DNA of 64,000 nucleotides from Aurantibrevibacter sp041749595 (GTDB lineage: Bacteria; Bacteroidota; Bacteroidia; Flavobacteriales; Flavobacteriaceae). Under the pieces are notes generated by a model, which was not told where the DNA came from, searched no databases, and saw only the letters and a list, made by a program, of their open reading frames with translations. The DNA lies in contig JBGTBA010000005.1 in NCBI GenBank assembly GCA_041749595.1, positions 21,478 to 85,477 of the forward strand. Direction: 5' to 3'. Positions 18,901 through 25,975 of the stretch are shown one piece after another. The first letter of the stretch is position 1. Each line of letters opens with the position of its first letter. The position numbers and the translations under genes were made by a program.

Positions 18901-19693
18901 TTTCCCTAAGAATATTTACCAAAGTGCCTAAAATAGGCAGCGGCACCTTGTTATGTCCGGGATAAAATTGTTGCTTCAATGAAAACCCGCCTCCATGATT
19001 GCCATAACTGAACATGGGATGGTGCATGGCCAACAAGGTGGTTCTGTGCCGATTGTCCTTTATCTTATCTTCCAATTCCAAGAGAAATTTTTCCCGGCTT
19101 TTTATGCGGCACCCATCATTCATTTTAGGGTGTTTGTCCCAATCGGTAAGATACCACTCCGTATCTATAAAAATGGCCACGATTTCATCGCTGATTTCCA
19201 ATACTTCTATAGGACAGCCGCCTTTGGGCAGAAAAGTATTCTTTTTTCCCAATTTTTTATGTACGTACTCCTGCTGTCTTTCCAACCCTTCAAGGCCTTC
19301 ATTGTACCAGTCATGGTTCCCCGGGATAAAAATGGGCTGTCCTTTAAATCCATCCACTGCTTTTAATTGAGCATCCAAATGGTTTTTGGCAAGAATGTAA
19401 GCCTCACTGGAATCTTTTTTGCTTGGTAAGCCCGCCGGATAAACATTATCCCCCAAAAATAGGGCAGTGCTATTTTTAGTTGCATTTTGAAGTTTCCCCT
19501 TAAAAATCTGAAGGGCCGGATTGAGCGAATCCATAGGTGAAAGGCCCGCATCGCCAATCAAATAAAACGTATGCAAAACCTCGCCATTCCCAGCTATTGG
19601 TGCAATTGTTCCTGGTTCGGCATATTTTGTACTGTACGTGGCACAGCCAACAAGTAGGGAGATACACGGTACTATTAAGTAATATTTTTTCAT
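15980..19693 (-). CDS. Metallophosphoesterase, kinase-like region and BamA-like outer-membrane barrel in one protein
   Basis: This 1,237-residue protein has a lipoprotein-like leader (MKKYYLIVPCISLLVGC). Residues ~40-340 are a calcineurin-type metallophosphoesterase: LIGDAG, LGDNVYP, PGNHDW, AMHHPMFS and SGHEH. Residues ~450-780 contain KEYVMRAVRKSAERY and, at ~604-640, LFDMVLGDWDRHVDQW followed by PIPRDRDQVY, resembling the DRH and metal-binding motifs of HipA/Fam20C-like kinases. Residues ~880-1237 are a beta barrel of the BamA/TamA/surface-antigen type, ending in FFFGLGFGF with the C-terminal aromatic signature. The enzyme part should lie in the periplasm or on the surface. The kinase-like reading is inference; the two ends are well supported. 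Confidence 0.85.
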   Translation of the reverse strand: MKKYYLIVPCISLLVGCATYSTKYAEPGTIAPIAGNGEVLHTFYLIGDAGLSPMDSLNPALQIFKGKLQNATKNSTALFLGDNVYPAGLPSKKDSSEAYILAKNHLDAQLKAVDGFKGQPIFIPGNHDWYNEGLEGLERQQEYVHKKLGKKNTFLPKGGCPIEVLEISDEIVAIFIDTEWYLTDWDKHPKMNDGCRIKSREKFLLELEDKIKDNRHRTTLLAMHHPMFSYGNHGGGFSLKQQFYPGHNKVPLPILGTLVNILRETSGASIVDLNNVRYRELRNRLVTLAQNSEKVILVSGHEHTLQYIVENNTPQIVSGAGAKKGPVRLLNGSRFASGQMGYATLEVYANGASRVTFYGLGEDGGEQLLFQEEVLPADKTKPSGNYPTTFPKEEKASIYTQEEINKSGFHKYIWGERYRKYYGTEVMAPTVDLDTLLGGLAPLHKGGGNQSKSLRLGHKDGKEYVMRAVRKSAERYLQAVAFREQYIIGDFKDTYTESLLLDFYTGAHPYGLLTIPTLSDAIGVYHTTPKLFYVPKQKALKEFNAEFGDELYFIEEQVSDGHGDLASFGFMNEIKSTDKVLENLREDEKYNIDDAAYLRARLFDMVLGDWDRHVDQWRWGEVEDKDSGKIIYKPIPRDRDQVYSRWGDGALMNLATRIIPPLRIFEGFHEEIRNVKGYNSSPLTYALDLIALSGSTKEEWIAQAKFIQDNLTESVVDEAFKAFPKEVNDETVSELKRILLARKESLVETAKTYFKILSTYAMVTGTDKDDWFEINAISKREVEVVGYRIIDGKKDNEFFRKAYNPLETKEIWVYGLDGTDHFEMLKANYSGIKIRLIGGQNNDVYDMPNGGNTVVYDYKSKKNTFQNTKGTRVVLTDDYEVNTYRPLQIRSSNNQVVPSIGFNPDDGFRIGLTDTYTFNGFRQNPFTQQHTLNASFYFATNGFDIAYAGEFANISRNLNLEIGAHFTSPNFSVNFFGFGNETENVDDDLGLDFNRVRIQTWRLAPALVWRGQLGGKLRLGLVAETIEVEETEDRFINTFYLENGADNRKSFLGSEMEYSFANTDNKAFPTKGMSASLLLGYKALIGEGEQSFGYVVPSFSIDYKLVPNGRLVLASKWKGHVNFGDGFEFYQGASIGGIDGLRGFRNQRFTGKRAFYQNTDIRYSLRKMRTELLPVTLGMYGGFDYGKVWVHDFESKQWHTSYGGGFFVNGADIISANFGLFDSDDGLRFFFGLGFGF

Positions 19694-19784
19694 TTATACA
19701 AAAATTCGCAAACCATTGATTTACTTTTGTTTATAATGGTTGGCATTGGTTTTTTTTGTTTAAGGTCCATTATGGGCTTTCATA

Positions 19785-19818
19785 TTGGCCTGGTTGAATC
19801 CAAAATTTTGTAATTTGG
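19785..19818 (+). promoter_or_regulatory. Possible promoter of the HD-PycTM gene
   Basis: TTG at 19785-19787 lies 23 bases before TAATTTGG (19811-19818), a one-mismatch match to TAnnTTTG. An exact TACTTTTG also occurs at 19722-19729 but lacks a TTG at the right distance. Confidence 0.3.
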
Positions 19819-19838
19819 AGTACTATAATCCATCTCTT

Positions 19839-21029
19839 ATGTCGGAAATCATTGAAAAAACTAAAAAGCACGTTGAGCAATTGTTTATCCAAAATTTGGA
19901 TCCCAAATACCTATACCACAATTTAAGACATACGCAACGGGTTGTTAAAAGTACAGAAGAATTGGCCAACTTTTATAATTTGGAAGACAAAGACAGGGAA
20001 GTTCTTTTGTTGGCCACTTGGTTGCACGACATAGGCTATGCCAACGGCGTAAAAGACCATGAAAAAAACAGTTGTTCCATGGCTGGCGATTTTTTAACGT
20101 CCCAAGGATACGATCCGAAAGGAATTAAAAAAATAAGTGCACTCATCATGGCCACAAAACACCATCATGAGCCTAAAGAGTTATTGGAAGAAATTATAAA
20201 AGATGCTGATTCTTCCCATCTGGCAAAGAAAAGTTATCTGGAAACCTCTGAACTGTTGCGGAAGGAATTGGCGCTCCTGGACATTGCAACATATTCCCAA
20301 CAAGAATGGCGTGAGGAGAACATAAAAATGTTCCGTGATGAACATCGCTTCTATACAGATTATGCCAAGAAAAATTGGCAGGAGGGAAAGGAAGCCAACT
20401 TAAGTACCCTTGAAAAAAATGAAGCATCCACCAAAAAACTGATCAAAAAAGAAAAATTAAAGGTCAAATTAAAAAATGAGAGTCCGGAACGGGGCATACA
20501 GACCATGTTTAGGGTAACCATGCGCAACCATTTAAAGCTCAGCGATATTGCAGACACCAAGGCCAACATACTGCTATCTGTGAATGCCATCATCATTTCA
20601 TTGGTACTGGCCAATCTTATCCCAAAATTGGACAACCCATCCAATAACTATTTAATCTATCCTACTCTTATTTTCATAATTTTTAGCACTATCTCAATGG
20701 TTTTGTCCATAGTAGCTACCCGACCAAATGTTACAAGGGGGGAGTTTACCAAAGAGGACGTGAAGAACCATGAAGTGAATCTTTTGTTTTTCGGGAATTT
20801 CCATAGGATGAAGCTCAGTGAATATGAATGGGCCATACAAGAATTGATAAAAGACCAGGAGTACGTGTACAAATCCCTAATAAAAGATCTTTATTTTCTG
20901 GGTAAGGTTTTGGATAGAAAATACCGGATATTAAGGCTTACCTACACGATCTTCATGATGGGGATTATCTTATCCATCATTGCCTTTGGGGTTGCTTTTA
21001 AATATTATGGGCCGGTACGCCTTTTATAA
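19839..21029 (+). CDS. HD phosphohydrolase fused to a Pycsar-effector-like (PycTM/DUF5706) membrane module
   Basis: This 396-residue protein starts at ATG 19839 (MSEIIEKTKK), preferred over an upstream TTG. The N-terminal half is an HD domain with metal ligands H31 (HNLRHT), H63-D64 (WLHDIGY) and a later Asp in IKDADSSH (122/124). The C-terminal half matches the PycTM family: FRVTMRNHLKLSDIADTKAN followed by two membrane helices (about 243-263 and 271-293), a cytoplasmic linker (FFGNFHRMKLSEYEWA), and a third helix (about 367-388). PycTM proteins are membrane-disrupting effectors of the cyclic-pyrimidine Pycsar anti-phage system. No nucleotide cyclase lies beside it, so a self-contained nucleotide-signalling enzyme or housekeeping protein is as likely as defence. 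Confidence 0.83.
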   Translation: MSEIIEKTKKHVEQLFIQNLDPKYLYHNLRHTQRVVKSTEELANFYNLEDKDREVLLLATWLHDIGYANGVKDHEKNSCSMAGDFLTSQGYDPKGIKKISALIMATKHHHEPKELLEEIIKDADSSHLAKKSYLETSELLRKELALLDIATYSQQEWREENIKMFRDEHRFYTDYAKKNWQEGKEANLSTLEKNEASTKKLIKKEKLKVKLKNESPERGIQTMFRVTMRNHLKLSDIADTKANILLSVNAIIISLVLANLIPKLDNPSNNYLIYPTLIFIIFSTISMVLSIVATRPNVTRGEFTKEDVKNHEVNLLFFGNFHRMKLSEYEWAIQELIKDQEYVYKSLIKDLYFLGKVLDRKYRILRLTYTIFMMGIILSIIAFGVAFKYYGPVRLL

Positions 21030-21045
21030 TCAGTTCACTATTTTT

Positions 21046-23418
21046 CTAAATCCATGAATTCAATTCCTCCATAAGGTCCTGATAGGTAAACATTTTTTCC
21101 GGCTCATCATTCCCTACGGCCTTGTATATAATTTCTACACGGATGGCCTTTAGACCGGTTACCCCCTGTAATCCTTCCAATTCCACAATCTCTACCTTAT
21201 CCCCGAAATACCCTTTGGATCTTAAGAATTTGATGTACCTGAGGTACTCCAGTTCGTCTTTCTTTTGGGAATAGACTATCGCCAACTTGCCAATCTGTGT
21301 AAGACGTTCATTGGTACCTTTGACATAGGATTTATCTATTCTTTTTTTGATGACCTCGTAACGGGCATTGTAGGTGCCATCCACGTCAAACCGTTTTTCA
21401 TCCATCCTAAAACGAATGGAGAGCGATGTGTTATAGACCAAGACCAGGGAAGATACATCCAACTGTATGGGGAGCTTGGGCTTAATCCTATAATAGGCAT
21501 TTTCCATTTCGCATACGACCTGGAGTTGCCATAGCCTAAGGTTGTTTAGGTACAGGGGATCAAAATCATCGTTTTTTGTAATGGAATTGCCAATGTACAT
21601 ATTGTGCTCTACACCATCGGTCTTAAAACGTTCAAAATAATGGGGGTACATGGCCTGTGCCGTTTCTTGTTTCTTGTCCAAGACCGAAGCCAGTTTTTTA
21701 TTGATCAGCATTACGCTCTCATCATAATTCCTCCGATGGTCATAATAAGCCTCCGTACCGGCATCAATGTTGGCCTCGTAGTACACTATCATTTTATTGA
21801 GCTCATTATCTGATTTCTTCAGATAGGTAAAGACCGGATTGATTTCCTCCCTCACAAAATCAAAAATGACCTGTTCGCTGTTGGTGTGGAGTACCTCTTT
21901 TATTTCGTCTATATGGTTTTTTACCCTAAACATAAGCTCCTCATAAACGGGCAATTTGTTTTTGTTCCATACCTCTGATAGTATGTTGTTTATTTCGGAA
22001 AGTTCTATCAATAGATCGCGCTGTATCGCCATATTCCTTGCCTGGGAAGATCCAACGATATCCACTTGGCCATATAATGGGTACACATCCTTAAAAACGA
22101 TTTCCTTAAAAAAAGGTTGTGCCCCCTGCCGTTCATCCCTTATAAATCGTTTGGCCTCTTCCTGAAATTGCCAATACACAGACGAGTGTACCGAGGTACA
22201 TTCCTTCTGGATTATGGCATCTATCAAGTTTTCTTCCTCTATCTTGGAACGGAGCACGGCCGATGCTATATAGGGCATTACGTCCAAAAGTTTTGTGGCG
22301 TTGACACTATTGAGCTCGTTTGCCCTGTTGGATACCAGCTCCAAAACGCCCAACAATTCCCCATCATGGGCCACAGGGGCAAAAATGGCGCTTTTTATGC
22401 CCTGATCGAACAGATTTTTATAGGGAGGCATCTCCCCTGAAACCTTAAACTGCTTTTCTACATCGGATATCGCAAAAAACGTGTTCTGCTCCAACAATTT
22501 TTCATAGGAGGAATGGCAGAGTGCCTCATTGCATACCTCCACATCCTTGTCGCACAAAATATAACTTTCCATGCCCTTGCCATGAGCCCGCTCAAACTGG
22601 TCCATTTTAGCGTTATAGACCACAAAACCAGCCTTAATGTTGGGCATGTTAAAGAACGATTTAAAGGTTTCTTGCAGATTTAGCATAAAGTTGTCGTTCC
22701 CCCGCTTATTTTTCGCTATCAAACTGGATTTGATTTCTGAAATGGAGTGTTCTGCGGTAACATCGAACATGTTCGAAATAACAAAGCCCTTGGACATAAA
22801 ACTGTTGGGGGGTATCTTTTCTTTCCAAAGTTCCAAGTCTTCGGGGCTTTCAAGAAGTTCATCCACATCGGCCTGCCTAAGCTCTTTTGCCCTGTCCGTT
22901 GGGATAATCTCCATGAAATCGGCATTATATAAAATCCGGTAATGCCGCATTACCCTGTTCCTATCGGGGATGTCATAAAAATAAGGCCTTCTGAAATCCA
23001 ATTTAAAACCGTAATAAAAATTCAGGACAACCGTGCAGGCCATTATGTAATCTACACCTTGTTCCTGATTGCGGATCGTAGGCGTAAAATTTGGACCGGC
23101 GTCCTCCAAAATCTTTTGGAAACGCCTTGTAGCATTAAAAATAACATTGTTATAGGCCAACGAGGCCACTTTAATTTCATTCCCGCCCAAAACATCAGGA
23201 AACGTATCCTGAAGAATGGTGCGTATTGTGCGTTCGTGCTTTTTTAGCAAAGACAGATCGGTAAACCCCTCCCTAAGTTCAGGGTAGGGCGCCTGTGCCT
23301 CCAGAACATATTTGGCCTTGGCCACCAGATATGGATCCTTGCTTAGTGACATATGTTCATAACGTTCCAATAATTTATTGAAGCTTATGAGCTGCTGCAA
23401 AGGCAATTCCTTTTCCAT
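21046..23418 (-). CDS. Large GAF-domain protein
   Basis: This 790-residue soluble protein starts at ATG 23418; a GTG four codons upstream is less likely. A GAF domain occupies about residues 240-398: a central block (AGFVVYNAKMDQFERAHG) and FAPVAHDGELLGVLELVSN, typical of the last GAF strands. The rest is helical and unassigned, and there is no histidine kinase, GGDEF or DNA-binding motif. It converges on the HD-PycTM gene with only 16 bases between the stops. A TAATTTTG -7 element sits 37 bases before the start. GAF domains bind cyclic nucleotides or other small ligands; the ligand and output here are unknown. Confidence 0.75.
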   Translation of the reverse strand: MEKELPLQQLISFNKLLERYEHMSLSKDPYLVAKAKYVLEAQAPYPELREGFTDLSLLKKHERTIRTILQDTFPDVLGGNEIKVASLAYNNVIFNATRRFQKILEDAGPNFTPTIRNQEQGVDYIMACTVVLNFYYGFKLDFRRPYFYDIPDRNRVMRHYRILYNADFMEIIPTDRAKELRQADVDELLESPEDLELWKEKIPPNSFMSKGFVISNMFDVTAEHSISEIKSSLIAKNKRGNDNFMLNLQETFKSFFNMPNIKAGFVVYNAKMDQFERAHGKGMESYILCDKDVEVCNEALCHSSYEKLLEQNTFFAISDVEKQFKVSGEMPPYKNLFDQGIKSAIFAPVAHDGELLGVLELVSNRANELNSVNATKLLDVMPYIASAVLRSKIEEENLIDAIIQKECTSVHSSVYWQFQEEAKRFIRDERQGAQPFFKEIVFKDVYPLYGQVDIVGSSQARNMAIQRDLLIELSEINNILSEVWNKNKLPVYEELMFRVKNHIDEIKEVLHTNSEQVIFDFVREEINPVFTYLKKSDNELNKMIVYYEANIDAGTEAYYDHRRNYDESVMLINKKLASVLDKKQETAQAMYPHYFERFKTDGVEHNMYIGNSITKNDDFDPLYLNNLRLWQLQVVCEMENAYYRIKPKLPIQLDVSSLVLVYNTSLSIRFRMDEKRFDVDGTYNARYEVIKKRIDKSYVKGTNERLTQIGKLAIVYSQKKDELEYLRYIKFLRSKGYFGDKVEIVELEGLQGVTGLKAIRVEIIYKAVGNDEPEKMFTYQDLMEELNSWI

Positions 23419-23455
23419 ATCTTTTTGCACTCTTTTTCAGTTCTAATACGTATTT

Positions 23456-23463
23456 CAAAATTA
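23456..23463 (-). promoter_or_regulatory. -7 element of the GAF-protein promoter
   Basis: Read on the minus strand this is TAATTTTG, an exact match to TAnnTTTG, 37 bases before the ATG at 23418. A plus-strand TATTTTTG at 23479-23486 could serve the divergent phosphoesterase, so two promoters may be nested here. No TTG box at the usual distance was seen for either. Confidence 0.4.
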
Positions 23464-23542
23464 CAAAAGAAAAACCTATATTTTTGTTAATGGAAATTCC
23501 GATCTACCTCCACACTTTTTTGGATATTTATACAAATCAACT

Positions 23543-24445
23543 ATGTATTCTAATTTCAGATTGTCCAGAGCCTATAAAAATGCGCTTGTAGTACCGTTTG
23601 ACGATACCTCAAAATTTATCCTTTTCAGCGATTGTCACAGAGGCGATAACAGTTTTGCCGACGACTTTGCCAACAATAGGAATATTTATTTCCATGCCTT
23701 GAAACATTATTTTAATGAGGGTTTTGATTATTTTGAATTGGGCGATGGCGATGAATTGTGGGAAAACATGAAGTTCGCAACTATTTTTGAAGCACATAAA
23801 AACGTATTTCAATTATTGAAACTATACCATAAGGAACATAGGTTGCGCATGATTTGGGGCAACCATGATATGGTATATAAAGATCCGGATTTCGTGAAAA
23901 AAACCCTCACCAGCTATTTTGAGCCTATAGATAACGAAGAAAAAGAGCTTTTTAAGGATATTACCTACCACGAGGCTATTGTCCTTAAACACAAAGAAAA
24001 CGGGCAGGAACTATTTTTGACCCATGGCCATCAGGCAGACTGGTGGAACTATACTTTTTGGCGTTGGGGCCGTTTTTTAGTCCGAATTCTATGGAAACCG
24101 CTGCAGGTTTGGGGCATTGCAGATCCTACCAGCCCGGCAAAAAACTATAAGGAACTTATTAAGGTGGAAAGGCGTATCAAAAAATGGATCTTGTTAAACC
24201 GTTTAACACTGACCATAGTAGGACATACCCATCGCCCGCGTTTTCCCGCTCCAGGGGAAATTCCCTTTTTTAACGATGAGAGTTGCGTACATCCAAGAAG
24301 TATTACGGGAATTGAGATCGTAGGCGGAAAAATTGCGCTGATAAAATGGCAGATTGCTACCAAAGACGATGGTACTTTACAGGTTGTCCGAATTTTACTG
24401 GAAGGCCCTAGAGCACTAATTGATTATACTACAACACCCGCCTGA
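23543..24445 (+). CDS. Metallophosphoesterase, LpxH-like
   Basis: This is a 300-residue cytoplasmic or membrane-associated calcineurin-like phosphoesterase. Metal-binding motifs are in order: D30-C-H32 (FSDCHRGDN), GDGDELW (67-73, where the family has GDxxD), GNHD (106-109), LTHGHQADWW and VGHTHRPRF. The GHQADWW block and the hydrophobic WGRFLVRILWKPLQVWG stretch are like those in the UDP-2,3-diacylglucosamine hydrolase (LpxH/LpxG) group, but the typical LpxH length is ~240. Substrate is not certain. It is divergent from the GAF gene and converges on a TonB gene 12 bases downstream. Confidence 0.8.
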   Translation: MYSNFRLSRAYKNALVVPFDDTSKFILFSDCHRGDNSFADDFANNRNIYFHALKHYFNEGFDYFELGDGDELWENMKFATIFEAHKNVFQLLKLYHKEHRLRMIWGNHDMVYKDPDFVKKTLTSYFEPIDNEEKELFKDITYHEAIVLKHKENGQELFLTHGHQADWWNYTFWRWGRFLVRILWKPLQVWGIADPTSPAKNYKELIKVERRIKKWILLNRLTLTIVGHTHRPRFPAPGEIPFFNDESCVHPRSITGIEIVGGKIALIKWQIATKDDGTLQVVRILLEGPRALIDYTTTPA

Positions 24446-24457
24446 TGCCTTGCTGTG

Positions 24458-25177
24458 TTACATCATTTTAAAGGTTATTGGCAGACTATAGGGTACTCTA
24501 ACCGCTCTTCCCCGCTGTAAACCGGGAGTCATTTTGGGAAGTGAAGCAATAATACGTTTAGCTTCGTTTTCCAAAGACTTGTCCGGCCCCCTTGTTTTTA
24601 TATCTTCTATATAACCTTGTGGGTTTATACTAAATTGTACATGGACCTTACCTTGTATGCCAAGCTCTAAGGCCACTTCCGGATATCTGAAATGTTGCCT
24701 TACATGTTCCTGCATCTTTTCGTTAAAACAAGCTTTCCGATCTGCCTTGGACAGCCTTTCACAGCCCGGAAAAACAGGCACCTCTTCTACAACTGAGAAC
24801 GGCACGGAAATTTCCTCATCCCCATCAATCAGAACGATATCGTCAACCTTTATAATGCGCCCTTCTACGATAGATTCCTGATTGGATTCCGTGCTCTGGA
24901 TAACGGTCTCTTCCACCTCTTTCATATCTTCCACAATCTCAATAATTTCCGGGGTCAGTTGTACATTGGGAAGTGGCGTCACCCTATTATCGATTGGGGG
25001 TACTTCTTCATTTAAGCCATCGATCCGTTCCCACTGTGTTACAGGTATAATTTCTAAAGGATACGATTTATATTCCAATACCCTCCAAGTGATGAAAAGT
25101 GCAATTGCAAGGCCTGTTACGAAGAAAAGACCTTGATATCGGCTTAAATCGGCTTTTGGATTCTTCTTGAGTTGCAT
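24458..25177 (-). CDS. TonB family energy transducer
   Basis: This 239-residue inner-membrane protein has one transmembrane helix at about 17-36 (GLFFVTGLAIALFITWRV), a periplasmic linker rich in Glu, Val and Pro, and a C-terminal TonB domain (RYPEVALELGIQGKVHVQFS, then GYIEDIKTRGPDKSLENEA and LPKMTPGLQRGRAVRVPYS). TonB links the proton motive force to outer-membrane receptors. The VFPGCE...CFNEKMQEHV block before the domain is common in Bacteroidota TonB proteins. No ExbB/ExbD or receptor gene is near, so its partner is not known. A 9-bp inverted repeat lies 20 bases upstream of the start. Confidence 0.88.
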   Translation of the reverse strand: MQLKKNPKADLSRYQGLFFVTGLAIALFITWRVLEYKSYPLEIIPVTQWERIDGLNEEVPPIDNRVTPLPNVQLTPEIIEIVEDMKEVEETVIQSTESNQESIVEGRIIKVDDIVLIDGDEEISVPFSVVEEVPVFPGCERLSKADRKACFNEKMQEHVRQHFRYPEVALELGIQGKVHVQFSINPQGYIEDIKTRGPDKSLENEAKRIIASLPKMTPGLQRGRAVRVPYSLPITFKMM

Positions 25178-25196
25178 GGATTTACACTTTAATCCA

Positions 25197-25221
25197 TTGA
25201 AGATAAAGATGATATCTTCAA
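25197..25221. repeat. Inverted repeat upstream of the TonB gene
   Basis: TTGAAGATA and TATCTTCAA form a perfect 9-bp inverted repeat with a 7-base spacer, 20-44 bases upstream of the TonB start. There is no T tract, so an operator or mRNA leader structure is more likely than a terminator. Confidence 0.45.
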
Positions 25222-25356
25222 AATAAAATGATATTTGTCAGGTTTTCTCAAGTTTTGTCCCTGTACAGAAAAAGAAGAATCCGGATATGATTTTAGCTTT
25301 GAAGAGCCGCTGGCCCGCTAGTGTACCGGTAAGGGTGCAAAAAATAAATCTTGGCT

Positions 25357-25890
25357 TTAGAAAGCATCTTTATCCGAAATGATTTTTAAAAACGTATGTA
25401 TCCCATCTTTAAAAAAATCGGAACAGTCATTCGCAATTTCTTGCGCTCTATCTTTAAACGCATCATCAAAATAGATTTGTATAAGCCTGCGTGCTTCGGT
25501 TCTCGAAAAAATGCCTTTAAGCTCTTTCTTATGAAAGTGGGCATTGGTTTCGTAATCATTTCCCGATGTCACGAATCCGAAAGTTATTTTTTGTAACGCC
25601 TCAAAAGCGACGTCCATATTTTCATGAAGTACAAAATCCCGTAAAATGGTTAGCTGCACATCGCCAAGCGCATCATCTTCCAAAGCGATAACAGAAGATA
25701 ACAACGATTTAAAATTATCGGATTGCCCGGAAATTCGCGATTTAATCTCGATCCAATGAGCCAGATTTAATGGTGAAACGATGTTTTGGGCTACATCATT
25801 TGCGGCCCATTCTGCCCAATCCATAGACTCAATTCCTTCTTTCCCGTACGTGTTCAATGCTAAAAATAACGTGTCGACCATGAGGCGCAT
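25357..25890 (-). CDS. Hypothetical protein, helical, no recognised family
   Basis: This is a 177-residue protein with no signal peptide or membrane segment. It looks mostly alpha-helical and acidic (DWAEWAANDVAQNIV, ALEDDALGDVQLTILRDFV, RLIQIYFDDAFKDRAQEIA). ATG 25890 is used; ATG 25881 is a possible later start. It stands alone, with 179 bases downstream to the TonB gene and 85 bases upstream to the lactonase stop. Codon use looks like that of its neighbours. I do not recognise the family and assign no function. Confidence 0.62.
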   Translation of the reverse strand: MRLMVDTLFLALNTYGKEGIESMDWAEWAANDVAQNIVSPLNLAHWIEIKSRISGQSDNFKSLLSSVIALEDDALGDVQLTILRDFVLHENMDVAFEALQKITFGFVTSGNDYETNAHFHKKELKGIFSRTEARRLIQIYFDDAFKDRAQEIANDCSDFFKDGIHTFLKIISDKDAF

Positions 25891-25975
25891 TTTTATACTT
25901 TATCCTTAAAAACGTTTTGTAAGGCCAACATCTTACGCAAAACGCCTAAAAAATATGCAAAAGCTATGGTGCTGC

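Noticed and set aside
19839..25177. A complete Pycsar or CBASS defence operon around the PycTM-like gene
   Set aside because: No nucleotide cyclase, ubiquitin-like, nuclease or other defence gene is adjacent; the neighbours are a GAF protein, an LpxH-like enzyme and TonB.
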